A stretch of DNA of 64,000 nt, from NCBI GenBank assembly GCA_963728845.1, contig CAVSLS010000041.1, forward strand, positions 124,001 to 188,000, read 5' to 3'. The position numbers and the translations under genes are program-made. How positions within the stretch are numbered: the stretch's first letter is position 1; every line of letters starts with the position of its first letter. Below the pieces are notes generated by a model. That model did not search any database. It was not told the DNA's origin and saw nothing but the letters and a program-made list of their open reading frames with translations. Positions 61,760 to 64,000 of this stretch are shown here, one piece after another. This stretch comes from Bog-473 sp963728845. GTDB lineage: Bacteria > Actinomycetota > Acidimicrobiia > Acidimicrobiales > RAAP-2.

Positions 61760-62522
61760 ATGGACGCCTCTTCGCTTCGCGCACTCGTCGAGCAGGTCGC
61801 CGCCGGCCGCTGCACGCCCGACGACGCGGTCAGGCAACTGCGCCGGCTGCCCTTCGCGGACCTGGGGTTCGCACGGGTCGACCTCCACCGCGACCTGCGG
61901 CTCGGCATGCCCGAAGCGGTGTACGGGCCCGGCAAGACGCCGGAGCACTGTGCGGCGGTCGTCGAAGAGCTCCTCACCGGGACCGACGGCCCCGTCCTCC
62001 TCACCCGGGCCACGGAGCCCCAGGTGAAGGCGGCATCGGCGGTGGCCGCGTCACTCGGGTCTCGGCCCGGGGACGATCGCGGAGAGCGGCGCCTTCTCGA
62101 CCGTCGTCTACCGCCCGGCGCCCGAGCGGGCCGGCACCGTGGTGGTGGTCACGGCCGGCACGGCGGACCTTCCCGTCGCCACCGAGTGCACGTCGGTGCT
62201 CGACGCGCTCGGGTTCGCTCCCACCGTGCTCACCGACTGCGGCGTCGCCGGTCTGCACCGGCTGTTGGCCGAGCTCGACACGATCGCCATGGCTGACGCC
62301 GTGGTCGTTGTCGCGGGCATGGACGGCGCCCTGGCCAGCGTCGTCGGCGGCCTCACACCGGCGCCCGTCGTCGCCGTCCCGACCAGCACCGGCTACGGCG
62401 CTGCGTTCGAGGGCGTCACGGCGCTGCTCACCATGCTCTCCGCCTGCTCATCGGGCATCACGGTCGTCGGCATCGACAACGGCTACGGCGCGGCCTGTGC
62501 GATTGCCCGGCTCCTGCCGTGA
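61760..62522 (+). CDS. larB: Nickel pincer cofactor biosynthesis protein LarB, frameshifted
   Basis: About 253 residues when repaired. LarB carboxylates and hydrolyses nicotinic acid adenine dinucleotide to start the nickel-pincer cofactor. The start has RALVEQVAAGRCTPDDAVRQLRRLPFADLGFARVDLHRDLR, then the signature PEAVYGPGKTPEHC. The second frame gives TADLPVATE, TDCGVAGLHRLL, VVVVAGMDGALASVVGGLTPAPVVAVPTSTGYGAAFEG. One base near 62060 is extra. It is divergent from pheA and coupled to larC by a 4-nt overlap. Confidence 0.9.
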
Positions 62523-63735
62523 CGGAGACCGCACGGCGCACCGACGGTCGCCTGGTTCCACTGCTTCGCGGGCATCGCCGGGGACATGGCCCTCGGCTCG
62601 CTCGTCGACGCCGGGGCGGACGTCGACGAGGTCCGCGGGCTGCTCGGCCGGCTCGCCCTTCCGGGGTGGGACCTGCAGTTCGAGGAGGGCACCCGTGGAG
62701 GCATCGCCTGCACCCGTGCGGTCGTGGCCGGCGACGACGTCGTGGTCCGCACCCACGGGGCCATCGCGGCACTGATCGAGCAGGCGGCGCTGCCGGCGCG
62801 GGTGGCTCGGCGTGCGCTGTCCGTGTTCGGCTCGCTGGCCTCCGTCGAGTCGGTACTGCACCGGCGCCCGGTCGAGCAGGTCCACTTCCACGAGGTCGGC
62901 GGGCACGACGCGGTCATCGACGTCGTCGGGACCGCAGCCGCGCTCGAGGTGCTCGGGGTCGACGAGGTGAGCGCCTCGGCGGTGGCGACGGGGAGCGGGA
63001 CCGTGCGCAGCGCCCACGGGTGGCTCCCCAACCCGGCCCCGGCCACCGTCCGCCTGCTCGAGGGCATCCCGGCCTACGGGCGGGACACCCGGCTGGAGCT
63101 CACGACCCCGACCGGAGCCGCCCTCCTGGCCGCGTTGTGCTCCTCTTTCGGGGCGCTCCCCGACATGACCGTCACGGCGTCGGGTTTCGGAGGGGGCGCG
63201 GGGGAGATGGACGACCTGCCCAATTGCACCCAGGTCGTGGTCGGACGGCGCGCTCGGGCGGGCCGACGCCGGCCCCGGCCAACCAGCCGTCATGCTCGAG
63301 ACCAACCTCGACGACGTGACGGGCGAACAGCTGGGGCACGCGGTGGCGGCCGCCCTCGAGGCCGGTGCGCTCGACGCCTGGGTGAGCCCGGTCACCATGA
63401 AGAAGGGCCGCCCGGGCCACGTCCTGCACGTGCTGACCGACGCCACGCGGGTGGCCGCGCTGCGCGCCGAGATGGAGCGGGACACCGGGACGATGGGCGT
63501 GCGTGCCACCGGCGTCGAGCGCTGGCCACAGGCCCGGCACATGGACCAGGTCATGGTCGACGGGATCACCGTCCGCATGAAGATCACCAGCGGACGCGCC
63601 AAGCCGGAGTTCGAGGACGTGGCCGCCGTCGCCGCCGAGACGGGGGCCCCGTTGCACGAGATCTCCAGCCGGGCCGAGGAGGCCTGGCGGGCCGCGCGGC
63701 GCGCCGCGCCGGACCCGGGCGGACCACCGACCTGA
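62519..63735 (+). CDS. larC: Nickel insertion protein LarC, frameshifted
   Basis: About 404 residues when repaired. The GTG start overlaps larB (GTGA). The main frame carries HCFAGIAGDMALGSLVDAG, VEQVHFHEVGGHDAVIDVVG, LPNPAPATVRLLEG and TTPTGAALLAAL. The third frame gives the C-terminal part MLETNLDDVTGEQLGHAVAAALEAGALDAWVSPVTMKKGRPGHVLHVL. Breaks are at GG 62546-62547 and GG 63243-63244, each with one G extra. LarC inserts nickel using CTP. larE and a client racemase are not in the window. Confidence 0.9.
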
Positions 63736-64000
63736 TGGCGGACGACATGTTCCGCTACGACGAGGCGATGGCGGAGCTGATCCTCGCGGCCTGCCGGGAG
63801 CGGCTCTCCATGGACCCCGTGGCGCTGGACTTCGGTGGACTGGTCGAGTCGCTCCACGCCGAGCTGGACGGCCTGATGCGTCCGGAAGGGAACGACGCGG
63901 CACACGTGCTGAAGCTCTTCGTCGACAAGCTCGCAACGGCGGTCGTGTCGTGCGACAGTCCTCGCTTCTTGTCGTTCATCCCGGCCGCACCCACCAAGGC
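63735..64000 (+). CDS. Pyridoxal-dependent (group II) decarboxylase, 5' part
   Basis: The first 88 codons of a PLP-dependent amino-acid decarboxylase-like protein: MADDMFRYDEAMAELILA, a helical linker, then SCDSPRFLSFIPAAPTKA, which matches the HP-R-F-x-F-P-x-P-T-x start of the family. The PLP lysine lies beyond the window. The ATG overlaps the larC stop by one base (TGATG), so it is part of the lar transcript. Confidence 0.8.
   Translation, partial: MADDMFRYDEAMAELILAACRERLSMDPVALDFGGLVESLHAELDGLMRPEGNDAAHVLKLFVDKLATAVVSCDSPRFLSFIPAAPTK

Overview
The window is G+C-rich, densely coded bacterial DNA, most likely from an uncultured actinobacterium of the Acidimicrobiia type or a close relative. 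That placement rests on gene content (many CoA-linked catabolic genes, glyoxalase-fold proteins, amidohydrolases, a dormancy-type regulon, an ECF42-type sigma factor, Lhr helicase) and on G/C-ending codons. No rRNA or marker gene fixes the taxonomy. The only RNA gene seen is a tRNA-Ser(UGA) at 41174-41258.

Layout. (1) 1-12.9 kb is a catabolic region: LivG/LivF-type ABC ATPases, a thiolase coupled to an HMG-CoA-synthase-like/DUF35 fusion, an SDR, an amidohydrolase, a GntR regulator, an enoyl-CoA hydratase, a double glyoxalase-fold protein, an HSL-type esterase, an arylsulfatase and a CoA-transferase. (2) 12.9-23.9 kb looks like a DosR/DevR-type dormancy (hypoxia) island: CBS protein, APH-AAA kinase, STAS protein, DevR/DevS-like two-component pair, three universal stress proteins, HDAC-family deacetylase, GNAT acetyltransferase, zinc alcohol dehydrogenase and HTH-flavin-split-barrel protein. 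Seven copies of a partial dyad close to GGGAC-N4-GGCCC lie between or beside these genes. (3) 24-41 kb is mostly housekeeping: NUDIX, CYTH-CHAD, TSUP permease, 5-oxoprolinase (PxpA and fused PxpB-PxpC), Lhr helicase, methyltransferase, patatin, two linked unknown genes and TypA. (4) 41.2-44.5 kb, just after the tRNA-Ser gene, looks less G+C-rich and gene-poor. It holds a PilZ-like remnant, an orphan IlvD/Edd dehydratase and little else, so it may be a small island. (5) 44.5-55.8 kb holds glyoxalase-fold genes with a TetR regulator and its palindromic operator, a membrane protein, a GGDEF-EAL protein, a 5'-3' exonuclease, an ECF42/YCII pair and an MFS exporter. (6) 55.8-64 kb has an FtsX-type permease, a coupled amidohydrolase-VOC-VOC operon, prephenate dehydratase, and larB-larC running into a PLP-dependent decarboxylase cut by the window end.

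Many genes, including the normally intact typA and both lar genes, read through only if one base is removed or added. In most cases one base is extra, often in a short homopolymer run. More than twenty such breaks in 64 kb suggest sequencing or assembly indels rather than pseudogenes. Genes are therefore given as whole genes and the break points are stated. Several very short genes are also listed: 26, 37 and 55 codons in or between minus-strand operons, and a weaker 57-codon candidate on the plus strand.
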